Position numbers and translations under genes: made by a program. 64,000 nt of DNA, taken from assembly GCF_030143255.1 (NCBI RefSeq), contig NZ_JARJNR010000005.1, positions 58,068 to 122,067 of the forward strand, read 5' to 3'. The notes below the pieces were generated by a model. It was not told the origin of the DNA. It saw nothing but the letters and a program-made list of their open reading frames with translations, and did not search any database. Each line of letters opens with the position of its first letter. Within the stretch, counting starts at the first letter, position 1. This document shows positions 1 to 8,267 of this stretch, piece after piece. Source of the DNA: Frigidibacter sp. SD6-1. Its GTDB lineage: Bacteria > Pseudomonadota > Alphaproteobacteria > Rhodobacterales > Rhodobacteraceae.

Positions 1-726
1 TTCGGTCAGGATCATGTCTGGCACGAGCAACGTGGCATAGACAGCAACAATACCCAAAAGATTGGGGACGATATGGCGCAGGATGATCTTCCATGCCGGC
101 ACGCCCGCCGCCTGTGCGGCCTGGATGAATTCCTTGTTCTTGAGCGACAGGGTCTGGCCCCGCACAATCCGTGCCATGGAGAGCCACGACAGAAGCCCGA
201 TGCCGACAAAGAGCATGAACAGCGACCGACCGAACATCACCAGCAACAGGATCAGAACGAACATATAGGGTATTGCGAGGAGGATATCGACGATCCGCAT
301 CATGATCTGGTCGGTGCGGCCGCCGACATATCCAGCGGTGGCGCCGTACAAGGTTCCAACGATGACTGCGATAGCCGAGCCAACGATACCGACAAAGAGC
401 GAAATGCGCGTTCCGAATGCCGTGCGGACGAACACGTCAAACCCGTCATTGTCGACGCCGAAATAGTGACCGCTCTCCCATGACGGCGCACCAAGTTCTG
501 CCGCATGGCCCATGATCATGAAGTCGGCGGTGTCGTACGCATAAGGTGAAACGTGAGCAGCAGCCAATGCATAGAGCGTAATTACGATCAGCAGGATCAA
601 GCCCCCAACCGCCGCCTTGTTCCGTATGAATCTGCTGCGAGCATCCGCCCAAAGCGAACGGCCTTTGACTTCATCTGCGGCCAGCCGTTCGGCCAGTGCG
701 CTCATGTCGATTGAACTCAAAACCAT
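1..726 (-). CDS. oppC: Oligopeptide ABC transporter permease OppC (3' end outside window)
   Basis: This is the inner-membrane permease partner of OppB in a peptide importer. Only the N-terminal 242 codons are visible; the frame stays open to base 1. The protein starts MVLSSIDMSALAERLAADEV, has a first hydrophobic segment near residues 28-50, and later shows the OppC-type core with a binding-protein-dependent transport loop ending in a helix about residue 220. The ATG at 726 lies 3 bases after the oppB stop; an in-frame ATG at 705 (MSALAER) is an alternative. Its position after oppA and oppB makes this the fourth-subunit end of an operon whose ATPases (oppD, oppF) should lie outside the window. 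Family assignment is from sequence recognition. Confidence 0.9.
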   Translation of the reverse strand, partial: MVLSSIDMSALAERLAADEVKGRSLWADARSRFIRNKAAVGGLILLIVITLYALAAAHVSPYAYDTADFMIMGHAAELGAPSWESGHYFGVDNDGFDVFVRTAFGTRISLFVGIVGSAIAVIVGTLYGATAGYVGGRTDQIMMRIVDILLAIPYMFVLILLLVMFGRSLFMLFVGIGLLSWLSMARIVRGQTLSLKNKEFIQAAQAAGVPAWKIILRHIVPNLLGIVAVYATLLVPDMILTE

Positions 727-729
727 GGC

Positions 730-1653
730 TCAGTACCTGATCTTGGGGTCGATCCAGGCGTAGAGGATATCGACCAGAAGGTTGAAGATGATGGTGAGGA
801 CACCGACGAGGAGCGTGATGCCCATCATGACCGCGTAGTCGCGGTTCAAGGCACTGTCGACGAAGGCCTTGCCGATGCCGCCGGTCGAGAAAAAGCTATC
901 GACGACGACAGACCCGGTGATCATGGCCACGAAGGCCGGCCCGAGGTAGGAAATCACCGGGATCAGCGACGGTTTCAGCGCGTGGCGCAGGATGACCTTG
1001 TGTTCCGGCAGGCCCTTGGCGCGGGCGGTGCGGACATGGTTCGAGGTCAGGACCTCCAGCATCGAGGAGCGGGTGATCCGCGCGATCGAGGCCATGTAGC
1101 TGGTGGCAAGCGCGATCACCGGCAAGATGACGTGGCTGATCTCGCCACCCTCCCAGCCGCCGGCGGGCAGCCAGCCAAGCCAGAGCGCGAAGACAAGGAC
1201 GAGGACCGGCGCCATCACGAAGTTCGGCAGCACCTGCGCGCCGATCGACAGGCCGACGGCAAAATAGTCGATCAGGCTGTTCTGGCGGACGGCGGCAACG
1301 ACGCCAAGCGTCACGCCCGTGACAACGGCGACCACGAAGGCGATCGAGCCGTAGTAGAGCGTGACGGGGAAGCCCTGGGCGATGATCTCGTTCACATCGC
1401 GGTCCTTGTAGACGAAGGACGGGCCGAAATCGAAATGGGCAATGATGCCCCAGACATAGGAAACCATCTGCCGCCAGAGCGGCTGGTCAAGGCCGTATTT
1501 GGCGTTGAGGTTTGCCAGCACTTCCGGGGGCAGCTTCTTTTCATAGGTGAAGGGCCCGCCCGGGGCGGCGTGCATCAGAAGGAAGGACAGGACCATCAGG
1601 ACGAGAAGCGTCGGGATGGCCACCACCAGACGTTTGATGATGTAGGAAAACAT
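730..1653 (-). CDS. oppB: Oligopeptide ABC transporter permease OppB
   Basis: A 307-residue inner-membrane permease that forms the translocation pore with OppC. The N-terminus (MFSYIIKRLVVAIPTLLVL) is the usual OppB/DppB first membrane helix, followed by a periplasmic loop and about five more helices. The ATPase-contacting loop is visible near residues 210-235 (ARAKGLPEHKVILRHALKP). Length is normal for the family. It follows oppA by about 80 bases that contain a perfect hairpin and precedes oppC by 3 bases, so all three genes are probably cotranscribed with the hairpin reducing permease relative to binding protein. Confidence 0.93.
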   Translation of the reverse strand: MFSYIIKRLVVAIPTLLVLMVLSFLLMHAAPGGPFTYEKKLPPEVLANLNAKYGLDQPLWRQMVSYVWGIIAHFDFGPSFVYKDRDVNEIIAQGFPVTLYYGSIAFVVAVVTGVTLGVVAAVRQNSLIDYFAVGLSIGAQVLPNFVMAPVLVLVFALWLGWLPAGGWEGGEISHVILPVIALATSYMASIARITRSSMLEVLTSNHVRTARAKGLPEHKVILRHALKPSLIPVISYLGPAFVAMITGSVVVDSFFSTGGIGKAFVDSALNRDYAVMMGITLLVGVLTIIFNLLVDILYAWIDPKIRY

Positions 1654-1687
1654 GAAAGACCCCCATGCGCGCGGGAAATGGCCGAAA

Positions 1688-1712
1688 GCGGCCCCCGAAA
1701 TTCGGGGGCCGC
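1688..1712 (-). terminator. Intra-operon hairpin between oppA and oppB
   Basis: A perfect inverted repeat: a 12-base GC-rich arm (gcggcccccgaa) and its exact complement around a single central base. It sits 21 bases after the oppA stop and 35 bases before the oppB start, with no long U tract on the minus strand. In binding-protein-dependent transporters such hairpins often stabilise the upstream mRNA or partly terminate transcription so the binding protein is made in excess. The structure is directly seen; the role is inferred. Confidence 0.6.
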
Positions 1713-1733
1713 CTCGGTCAGAAGATCAGATGA

Positions 1734-3350
1734 TCACTGGGCGACGCGGTAGAGGTCTTTGGCGTACCAGGTCTGCTGCACGTTGTTCTGCGGCAGGCCC
1801 TTCAGGTCCGACTTGATCATGTCGACCTTGGCATAGTGGTAGATCGGGATGATCGCCATATCCTTGGCCAGGATTTCCTCGGCCTTCGTGTAATCCGGGC
1901 CGGGATCGGCCGCGGTCTTCGCGTTCTTCAGGAGCGCGTCATACTCGGCGTTGGCATATTTCGCGTCATTGTTGCCCGAATAGCTGGCCCAGAGGTCGAG
2001 GAAGGTCGAGGCCTCGTTATAGTCCGCGCACCAGGCGTAGCGGGCCATCTCGAAGTCGCCGGCATTCATCTTGTCGGTATGGACCTTCCATTCGAAGTTC
2101 TGCGGGGTCATCTCGACACCCAGCTTCTGCTTCCACATCTGCTGGACGGCGACCGCGATCTTCTGGTGGGCTTCCGAGGTGTTGTAGTTCAGCGTGATCT
2201 TCAGCGGGTTTTCCGGGCCGAAGCCGGCTTCCGCCAACAGCGCCTTTGCTTTTTCGTCGCGCTCGGCCTGGGTCCACTTCGAATAGTCGATTTCGGGCAT
2301 GGTGAAGCCGTTCATCGCCCAGTGGGTCCAGCTGTAGGCGGACTTCTGGCCGCCCTGCAGGATGTTGTTCACCACGATATCGCGGTCCAGCGCATAGGAC
2401 AGCGCCTCGCGCACGCGCACATCCTTCAGCGCCTCGTTGCCCTTACCTTCGGCGAGGTTGAAGATATAGGTGTAGGAACAGGAATAGGGGGTCGAGGTGG
2501 CCTCGTCCGGGAACTCTTCCTTCAGACGGGGATACTGACCTGCCGGAACGATGGTGCGGTCAAGCTCGCCCGCCTCATAGCGGGTCAGCGCCGCGTTCTC
2601 GTCGTTGATGGTCAGGCCGGTGACCGGCGACATGACAGTTTTCGCGGCATCCCAGTAGCTGTCGCTCTTCTCCATCACGATCTTTTCGCCGACGATATGG
2701 TCCTTCAGCGTGTAGGCACCGTTGCCGACATAGTTGCCGGGCTTGGTCCAGTCGGCGCCGAACTGTTCGACCACCTTCTGGTTGACCGGGAAGACCGACG
2801 TATGCGTCAGCATCTTGGGGAAGTAGGGCAGCGGCGCGAGGATCTTCACTTCCAGCGTGTGATCGTCGATCGCGGTGACGCCCAGTTCCTCGGGCTTCTT
2901 CTCGCCGGCGGTGATTTCGGCGCCATTCACCACCTGCATCAGTTCCATATACCAGGCATATTCCGACGCGGTCGCCGGATCGGCCAGGCGGCGCCAGGCA
3001 TAGACGAAGTCACCCGCCGTCACCGGATCGCCGTTCGACCATTTCGCTTCGGGGCGCAGGTGGAACGTATAGGTGGTCTTGTCTTCCGACAAATCATGGC
3101 TCAGTGCGACGCCCGGCACCAGGTTGCCGTCGCCGTCTTCGTTATAGAGGCCCTCCATCAGCGAGCGGACCGCGTCGCTGTCCTCGACCGACGAGACGAT
3201 CTGGGGGTCAAGCGACTTGATCGCGTCGAGCATCCAGTAATTGTAGGCTTGGTTCTCGGCCAGCGCGGTGCCCTCGGGCACGTTCGCGGCAACCGCCGGG
3301 ATGGCAAGCGTGGCGCTGAGAATGGTGGAAAGTAGCAGCCTCTGTTTCAT
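1734..3350 (-). CDS. oppA: Periplasmic oligopeptide-binding protein OppA
   Basis: A 538-residue periplasmic solute-binding protein (family 5, OppA/MppA type) that captures peptides for OppBC. Residues 1-21 form a Sec signal peptide (MKQRLLLSTILSATLAIPAV, then AA). The SBP family 5 signature region appears early in the mature protein (LSHDLSEDKTTYTFHLRPEA, with AKWSNGDPVTAGDFVYAWRR after it). I chose the ATG at 3350 because GGAGG lies just upstream and the signal peptide starts there; an upstream in-frame ATG at 3395 would add 15 residues that spoil the signal sequence. First gene of the opp operon. A long inverted repeat about 120 bases upstream may be its operator. Confidence 0.94.
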   Translation of the reverse strand: MKQRLLLSTILSATLAIPAVAANVPEGTALAENQAYNYWMLDAIKSLDPQIVSSVEDSDAVRSLMEGLYNEDGDGNLVPGVALSHDLSEDKTTYTFHLRPEAKWSNGDPVTAGDFVYAWRRLADPATASEYAWYMELMQVVNGAEITAGEKKPEELGVTAIDDHTLEVKILAPLPYFPKMLTHTSVFPVNQKVVEQFGADWTKPGNYVGNGAYTLKDHIVGEKIVMEKSDSYWDAAKTVMSPVTGLTINDENAALTRYEAGELDRTIVPAGQYPRLKEEFPDEATSTPYSCSYTYIFNLAEGKGNEALKDVRVREALSYALDRDIVVNNILQGGQKSAYSWTHWAMNGFTMPEIDYSKWTQAERDEKAKALLAEAGFGPENPLKITLNYNTSEAHQKIAVAVQQMWKQKLGVEMTPQNFEWKVHTDKMNAGDFEMARYAWCADYNEASTFLDLWASYSGNNDAKYANAEYDALLKNAKTAADPGPDYTKAEEILAKDMAIIPIYHYAKVDMIKSDLKGLPQNNVQQTWYAKDLYRVAQ

Positions 3351-3473
3351 AGGGGCCTCCCTTGTTATCTGGTGGGTCGCGTGCCTGTCCCGCACTGCGA
3401 AAGTGCGAGGAGAGTAGTCGCCTCACGCGGTGTGACAAGCATATTTCGGTGCAGTCTGCCGCAAACCTTGCGT

Positions 3474-3501
3474 CAATATGACGGAGAGATCGGTCATATT
3501 G
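3474..3501. promoter_or_regulatory. Perfect 9-base inverted repeat upstream of oppA
   Basis: CAATATGAC and its exact reverse complement GTCATATTG are separated by 10 bases, so the arm centres are about 19 bases apart, close to two helical turns. The site is about 125 bases upstream of oppA in the 326-base gene-free stretch 3351-3676, and its AT-rich arms stand out in a GC-rich region. This is the form expected for a dimeric repressor or activator site controlling opp. No regulator gene is adjacent, so the cognate factor is unknown. I see nothing else in that gene-free stretch. Confidence 0.45.
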
Positions 3502-3676
3502 CGCCCGAGGTCGGATGTCCTGTTTGCGACGGTTCAGGGTGACCTAACGTCCACTCGCGGTTGATTCCCTGAAAACAATCCATTCCCGCATCGGGCGCAA
3601 TCGGCCCGATCTCCGCCATTTTTGGGCCATTTCCGGCCGGTAGGACAGGTTCAGGGGCGCAGAAGGGCGGATTGAA

Positions 3677-3841
3677 ATGAAAATTCTGGCTATGCTTTTG
3701 GCGCCATTCTCGCGCCGCAAGTCCGAAGAGGCTGACACATTTGAACTGCGCCTCCAGTCGCTTGAAAAGGCCGAACAGCGCCGCCGCCGTACGGCGAAGG
3801 CGCAGCCTGACCTCTTCCGCCGCGCCCGTATGGCCGCCTGA
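3677..3841 (+). CDS. Small basic protein of unknown function (54 aa)
   Basis: A short ORF, start ATG at 3677 with a purine-rich GAAGGGCGG about 8 bases upstream, stop TGA. The product begins MKILAMLLAPFSRRKSEEAD, a short hydrophobic N-terminus followed by a charged, predicted helical segment rich in Arg, Glu and Ala ending RRARMAA. It lies convergent with mipZ, 21 bases apart. Codon use (strong third-position GC) is in keeping with a real Rhodobacterales gene. I do not recognise the family; it could be a small membrane-associated protein or a chance ORF. Confidence 0.45.
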   Translation: MKILAMLLAPFSRRKSEEADTFELRLQSLEKAEQRRRRTAKAQPDLFRRARMAA

Positions 3842-3862
3842 CAAGATACTGCTGCCTGAGCG

Positions 3863-4672
3863 TCAGAAGTTGATCGTGACGCCGGGCAGCTCCAGTGCCT
3901 TCATCAGGTCGCGCACTTCCTGACGCGCCGCGACGTTCGAGATGTTCAGGCTCTCGACCCCCACATCGCGCAGATCGAGAAGCGTCAGGCCGCGCGGGAA
4001 CAGCTCGCGGAAGATCACCCGTTCCGAAAATCCCGGTGCCACGCGGAATCCGATGCGCTTGGACAGTTGTTCCAGCGCCTCGCCCACCTTCTTCTTGTTG
4101 TGCATCTGTTGCGCGCCCAGACGGTTGCGCAGCACGATCCAGTCGATCGGCTTCAGCCCCGCCCGCGCGCGCAATTGCCGCGCCGACCAGACCATCTCCG
4201 AATAGATCGAGGGTCCGGTGACGCGGCTCGTATCCGGATCGACCCGTGCCAGAAGGTCAAAGTCGATGAAACTGTCGTTTAACGGCGTGATCAGCGTGTC
4301 GGCCAGCGAATGGGCAACCTGGCTCAGCCGCGTGTGGCTGCCGGGGCAGTCGATCACGATGAAATCGCAATCCCGCTCCAGCCCCGCCACCGCTCCGGAC
4401 AGCCGCCGGTCGAAGGCATTCTCGCCCGGGGCGAGCGCCGCCTGATCCACCTCCGGCAGATCGCGGTAATCGGGCGTCGGCAGGCTCAGGCCTTCCTTGC
4501 GCAGATAGGCCAGCCGGTTCTCGACATAGCGCCCGAAACTGCGCTGGCGCAGGTCGAGGTCAAGCGCGCCGACCCGGTGGCCCATGCGGCAAAGCGCGGT
4601 CGCCACATGCATGCATGTGGTCGATTTCCCCGACCCGCCCTTTTCGTTTCCCACGACGATGATATGCGCCAT
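3863..4672 (-). CDS. mipZ: MipZ, ParA-like ATPase positioning the division plane
   Basis: A 269-residue deviant-Walker P-loop ATPase. In alphaproteobacteria MipZ dimers form a gradient from ParB at the poles and inhibit FtsZ, directing division to midcell. The N-terminus carries the deviant Walker A motif (GNEKGGSGKSTT, residues about 8-19) and the MipZ-typical DLDLRQRSFGRYVENR segment near residues 38-53, which separates MipZ from plasmid ParA and from MinD. The second motif (DFIVIDCPGSHT) is near residues 102-113. Length matches the family. It is a lone gene here, not next to parAB, as is usual for MipZ. Confidence 0.92.
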   Translation of the reverse strand: MAHIIVVGNEKGGSGKSTTCMHVATALCRMGHRVGALDLDLRQRSFGRYVENRLAYLRKEGLSLPTPDYRDLPEVDQAALAPGENAFDRRLSGAVAGLERDCDFIVIDCPGSHTRLSQVAHSLADTLITPLNDSFIDFDLLARVDPDTSRVTGPSIYSEMVWSARQLRARAGLKPIDWIVLRNRLGAQQMHNKKKVGEALEQLSKRIGFRVAPGFSERVIFRELFPRGLTLLDLRDVGVESLNISNVAARQEVRDLMKALELPGVTINF

Positions 4673-4790
4673 GTTCGCCCTTCGCTTGTATCGGCCCCCT
4701 CAAGCCAACGCCCGCTCTCTAGGGCCAGACAGCCGCAAAGGAAAGGGTTTTGGCGCCTTTCCCGTAAGGAAATGGGTCTGGTTCGCGCGT

Positions 4791-5363
4791 TCAGGGGGCG
4801 ATCAGGGCCTTGATCAGCGCCTGCGCCTCGGGGCCGTCCCAGACCGCGTCACCCATCAGGCGCGCAATTTCCCGGCCTTCGCGATCGACGATCAGGCTGA
4901 CCGGCAGGCCGAGAACGCCCGAGGCGCGCGAGAAAGTCATGTCCGGATCGCGCAGGATCGGCAGGCGGGTGATGCCTTCCTCGGCAAAAAGCTTTTCGAT
5001 GGCAGGCAACGGGTTGCGGCCGGTGGCGATGGTGACGACGGCGAACTCCGCGCCGCCAAGCGCTGCATCAAGCCGGTCGAGCGAGGCAAGCTCCGCCCGG
5101 CAGGGCGCGCACCAGGTCGCCCAGAAATTCACGAGGATGATCTTGCCGCGGTATTCCTCAAGGCTGCGCGGCGCGTCGGTTTCGTCGATCAGCGCGGCCT
5201 CGGGCAAGGGCAGCGGCGCCTCCACCGGAACCAGCCGCGCCATGCCGCCGGTCGCGAAGGGCTGAAGCGCCTCGGCGGGACGGTCCAGCGCCAGTTCCGC
5301 GCGGGCTCCGTTTGCACCGAGCGCGAGGGCCGTGTAGAGGACGAACCGGACGAGAAACCGCAT
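4791..5363 (-). CDS. tlpA: TlpA-family thiol:disulfide oxidoreductase
   Basis: A 190-residue membrane-anchored or exported thioredoxin-fold protein that reduces disulfides outside the cytoplasm, often serving cytochrome c or oxidase maturation. The first 20 residues ([20 protein letters not shown]) are a signal peptide or anchor; the redox motif WATWCAPCR lies near residues 83-91 in a standard AhpC/TSA-thioredoxin fold, with the cis-Pro region [13 protein letters not shown] further on. The ATG at 5363 is preceded by GGAGG. It is divergent from argH with only 22 bases between start codons. tlpA next to argH is a common alphaproteobacterial arrangement. Confidence 0.9.
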   Translation of the reverse strand: MRFLVRFVLYTALALGANGARAELALDRPAEALQPFATGGMARLVPVEAPLPLPEAALIDETDAPRSLEEYRGKIILVNFWATWCAPCRAELASLDRLDAALGGAEFAVVTIATGRNPLPAIEKLFAEEGITRLPILRDPDMTFSRASGVLGLPVSLIVDREGREIARLMGDAVWDGPEAQALIKALIAP

Positions 5364-5385
5364 GATACCTCCGAAAGGGCCGGCC

Positions 5386-6789
5386 ATGACCGACCAGAAA
5401 ACCTCGAACGCCGCGAATGCGATGTGGGGCGGGCGTTTCGCCGCCGGGCCGGACGCGATCATGGAGGCGATCAATGCCTCGATCTCGTTCGACCGGCGGC
5501 TTTACGCACAGGACATCGCCGGCAGCCGCGCCCATGCCGCGATGCTCGCGGCGCAGGGTATAATCACTGATAAGGACGCCGAGGCGATCGGGGAAGGGCT
5601 GCTCACGGTCTTGTCAGAGATCGAGGCGGGAAAGTTCGAATTCAGGACCGCGCTCGAGGACATTCACATGAATGTCGAGGCGCGGCTGAAAGAGGTGATC
5701 GGCGAACCGGCCGGGCGGCTGCACACGGCGCGGTCGCGCAATGATCAGGTGGCGACCGATTTCCGCCTCTGGGTGCGCGATCAGTGCGATCAGGCGGACG
5801 AGGCGCTCGGCGCGCTCTTGCGGGCGCTTCTCGCGCAGGCAGAGGCAGGCGCCGACTGGGTCATGCCGGGCTTCACCCATCTGCAGACCGCACAGCCGGT
5901 AACCTGGGGCCATCACATGATGGCCTATGTCGAGATGTTCGGCCGTGATCGCGGCCGCTTCCGCGATGCGCGGGCGCGGATGAACGAATGCCCGCTGGGT
6001 GCGGCGGCGCTGGCGGGCACCGGCTTCCCGATCGACCGGCACATGACGGCCAGGGCGCTCGGCTTCGACCGGCCGATGGCCAATTCGCTCGACGCCGTCT
6101 CCGACCGCGACTTTGCGCTGGAATTCCTGTCGGCGGCGTCGATCTGCGCCGTGCATCTGTCGCGCTTCGCCGAAGAGCTGGTGATCTGGTCCTCGGCCCA
6201 ATTCCGGTTCGTCACGCTGTCCGACCGCTTCTCGACCGGCTCGTCGATCATGCCGCAGAAGAAGAACCCCGATGCAGCCGAACTGATCCGGGCGAAGATC
6301 GGGCGCATCCTCGGCTCCACCATTGCGCTCTTCACCGTGATGAAGGGCCTGCCGCTTGCCTATTCGAAGGACATGCAGGAGGACAAGGAACAGGTCTTCG
6401 ACGCAGCCGACACGCTGATGCTGGCGCTGGCCGCGATGACCGGGATGGTGGGCGACATGGCCGCCAACCGCGACAATCTGGAGCGTGCCGCCGCGTCGGG
6501 TTTTTCGACCGCGACCGACCTCGCCGACTGGCTCGTCCGCGAGGCGGGCCTGCCGTTCCGCGAGGCGCATCATGTCACGGGGTCGCTCGTGGCACTGGCT
6601 GAAAAGAAAGGTTGCGACCTGCCTGACCTGAGCCTTGCCGAGATGAATTCCGTCCATGGGGGCATCACGCAGGAAATCTATTCGGTGCTCGGCGTCCATA
6701 ATTCCGTGGCCTCTCGCCAAAGCTACGGCGGCACCGCGCCTTCGCAGGTCCGCGCCCAGATTGCCCGCTGGAAGGATCAGATCGGATGA
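5386..6789 (+). CDS. argH: Argininosuccinate lyase
   Basis: A 467-residue cytosolic enzyme of the fumarase/aspartase superfamily that splits argininosuccinate to arginine and fumarate, the last step of arginine synthesis. The N-terminus [18 protein letters not shown] is typical, and the superfamily signature [12 protein letters not shown] is present near residues 285-296. [12 protein letters not shown], near residue 117, is the other conserved substrate-binding region. I prefer the ATG at 5386 to the in-frame ATG at 5362, because that would overlap the divergent tlpA start. It overlaps the next small lipoprotein gene by 4 bases (ATGA), so the two small genes are translationally coupled. Confidence 0.96.
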   Translation: MTDQKTSNAANAMWGGRFAAGPDAIMEAINASISFDRRLYAQDIAGSRAHAAMLAAQGIITDKDAEAIGEGLLTVLSEIEAGKFEFRTALEDIHMNVEARLKEVIGEPAGRLHTARSRNDQVATDFRLWVRDQCDQADEALGALLRALLAQAEAGADWVMPGFTHLQTAQPVTWGHHMMAYVEMFGRDRGRFRDARARMNECPLGAAALAGTGFPIDRHMTARALGFDRPMANSLDAVSDRDFALEFLSAASICAVHLSRFAEELVIWSSAQFRFVTLSDRFSTGSSIMPQKKNPDAAELIRAKIGRILGSTIALFTVMKGLPLAYSKDMQEDKEQVFDAADTLMLALAAMTGMVGDMAANRDNLERAAASGFSTATDLADWLVREAGLPFREAHHVTGSLVALAEKKGCDLPDLSLAEMNSVHGGITQEIYSVLGVHNSVASRQSYGGTAPSQVRAQIARWKDQIG

Positions 6790-6956
6790 TCTGTTTCAGG
6801 TTGAGCGCGCTTCTGCCGATCGCCTGTCTGGCGGCTCTCGCCGCCTGTTCGCAGCCGCGCGCCCATGCCAATGTCCGCCTCACGCCGGACGGGGTGAAGG
6901 TCGCCCCGTCGGTCAGGACCAACCTTCTGGGCGTCGGAGTGACGATCTCGCAATGA
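6786..6956 (+). CDS. Small lipoprotein downstream of argH (56 aa)
   Basis: A very short gene coupled to argH by an ATGA overlap. The product begins [20 protein letters not shown] and then Cys, a classical lipobox (LAAC) near residue 21, followed by a polar tail ([20 protein letters not shown]) of 35 residues. It should be processed by signal peptidase II and acylated. It in turn overlaps the next small lipoprotein by 4 bases. The function is unknown; the tail does not match the LptM pattern as well as the next gene does. Confidence 0.7.
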   Translation: MICFRLSALLPIACLAALAACSQPRAHANVRLTPDGVKVAPSVRTNLLGVGVTISQ

Positions 6957-7096
6957 CCAAGAAAATAGCTTCCAGCCTCCTCATCCTCGGCCTTCTCGCC
7001 GCCTGCGGCGCGGACGGGCGACCGACGCCCCCCGCGCAAAAGCCGGGCGTCACCATCACCGGCACCGCCAAGGCCGGGATCGTCGGCGGGTCCTGA
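6953..7096 (+). CDS. LptM-like small lipoprotein (47 aa)
   Basis: A second mini-lipoprotein, overlapping the previous one by 4 bases. Sequence starts [20 protein letters not shown] with lipobox LAAC at residues 15-18, and the mature end shows CGADGRPTPP, resembling the short Pro-rich LptM/YifL lipoproteins. In many Proteobacteria a YifL-type gene lies between argH and lysA; here the position after argH fits, but lysA does not follow. LptM in Escherichia coli assists LptD oxidative maturation; applying that here is inference. Confidence 0.65.
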   Translation: MTKKIASSLLILGLLAACGADGRPTPPAQKPGVTITGTAKAGIVGGS

Positions 7097-7100
7097 CCGG

Positions 7101-8267
7101 TCAGCCCTTCACCAAAGGCACGACCCGCGGCGCCTCGGGTGCCGCGATCTCCTCGAAATCGAAATTGTCGAGCCTGCGGGCACGCTTTCCGGCCTTGTCG
7201 GCGGAAATCTTGATTTCCTCGATATCCTTCGCCGCCTGACCGAAATGCCGGTCGAGGTTCTGGACCCGGTCGCCCAGCCGTTCGACGTCCGTGTGCAGCA
7301 GCGCCAGCTCCTTGCGGATCGCGCCCGCCTGTTCGCGCATCCGCGCATCCTTCAGGATCGCCCGCATCGTGTTCAGCGTCGCCATGCAGGTGGTGGGCGA
7401 AACGATCCAGACTTTTGCCGCGAACCCTTCGCGCACCAGTTCGGGGAAATTGGCGTGAAGCTCCGCATAGACCGCCTCTGACGGCAGGAACATCAGCGCG
7501 CCGTCGGCGGTTTCGCCCTCGATCAGATAGCGCTCGGCGATGGCCTTGATATGGTTGCGCACCGCGATCCGCATCATGCGTTGCGCCTCGATCAGTTCGG
7601 CATTGTTGCCTGCCCGCCGCAGCGCCTCGTAGGCCTCGAGCGGGAACTTCGAATCGATGACGATCGGCCCCGGCGGATTGGGCAGATGGATCAGGCAGTC
7701 GGCGCGGCGGCCGTTCGAGAGTGTCGCCTGGAAGGAGTAGGCATCCGACGGCAGCGCCTTGGTGACGATATCGTTCAGCTGGATTTCCCCGAAGGCGCCG
7801 CGCGTCTGCTTGTTCGACAATATATCCTGCAGCGACAGCACGTTGCCCGACAGTTTCTCGATATTGGCCTGGGCCTTGTCGATGGTTTCCAGCCGCTGCT
7901 GCAACTCACCCAAGGATCGAGCTGTCCGGGTGGCGGTGCCATGTAAGGTTTCGGTCATGCCTCGCGACACATCCGCCAGCCGCGCCTCCATCAATTGCAG
8001 TAGCTTCGCCTGCGCGGCGGCCGAGGCCTCGGAGACATGGGTGAGGCCCCCTGCAAGCTGATGCTGGCCGTCGGACAGCGCCTGCACCCTCTGCCCAAGC
8101 GTGCCCATGTGATGAAGCAGCGGCTCGGAGAGGCGAGAGGCGCGGGCGGCGGAGCGGAGCGTGAGGAAAAGGAGGGTGAAAAGCGCGAGGAGGAGCGCCG
8201 CTCCGACGAGCGCCGCGATCACTTTCGGATCGTCGAAAGAATAGGTCTGGCCGAAGATGGTGATCAT
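7101..8267 (-). CDS. rmuC: RmuC-family DNA recombination protein
   Basis: A 388-residue protein with an N-terminal membrane helix (residues about 15-38, [20 protein letters not shown]), a long coiled coil to about residue 150, and a RmuC nuclease-like domain ([12 protein letters not shown], then [16 protein letters not shown]) in the second half. RmuC limits recombination at inverted repeats and is predicted to have a PD-(D/E)XK-type fold. The start ATG at 8267 overlaps the mutL stop by 4 bases (ATGA), so the two DNA-maintenance genes are coupled. An upstream in-frame start would lie inside mutL. Confidence 0.9.
   Translation of the reverse strand: MITIFGQTYSFDDPKVIAALVGAALLLALFTLLFLTLRSAARASRLSEPLLHHMGTLGQRVQALSDGQHQLAGGLTHVSEASAAAQAKLLQLMEARLADVSRGMTETLHGTATRTARSLGELQQRLETIDKAQANIEKLSGNVLSLQDILSNKQTRGAFGEIQLNDIVTKALPSDAYSFQATLSNGRRADCLIHLPNPPGPIVIDSKFPLEAYEALRRAGNNAELIEAQRMMRIAVRNHIKAIAERYLIEGETADGALMFLPSEAVYAELHANFPELVREGFAAKVWIVSPTTCMATLNTMRAILKDARMREQAGAIRKELALLHTDVERLGDRVQNLDRHFGQAAKDIEEIKISADKAGKRARRLDNFDFEEIAAPEAPRVVPLVKG

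Noticed and set aside
1836..3335. Long plus-strand open frame opposite oppA
   Set aside because: It is the reverse-strand shadow of the signal-peptide-bearing oppA gene, with no family match and no ribosome-binding site; high GC makes such antisense frames common.
3494..3844. 116-codon minus-strand frame upstream of oppA
   Set aside because: Odd composition, no ribosome-binding site, and it overlaps the inverted repeat and the small plus-strand ORF, which has better start signals.
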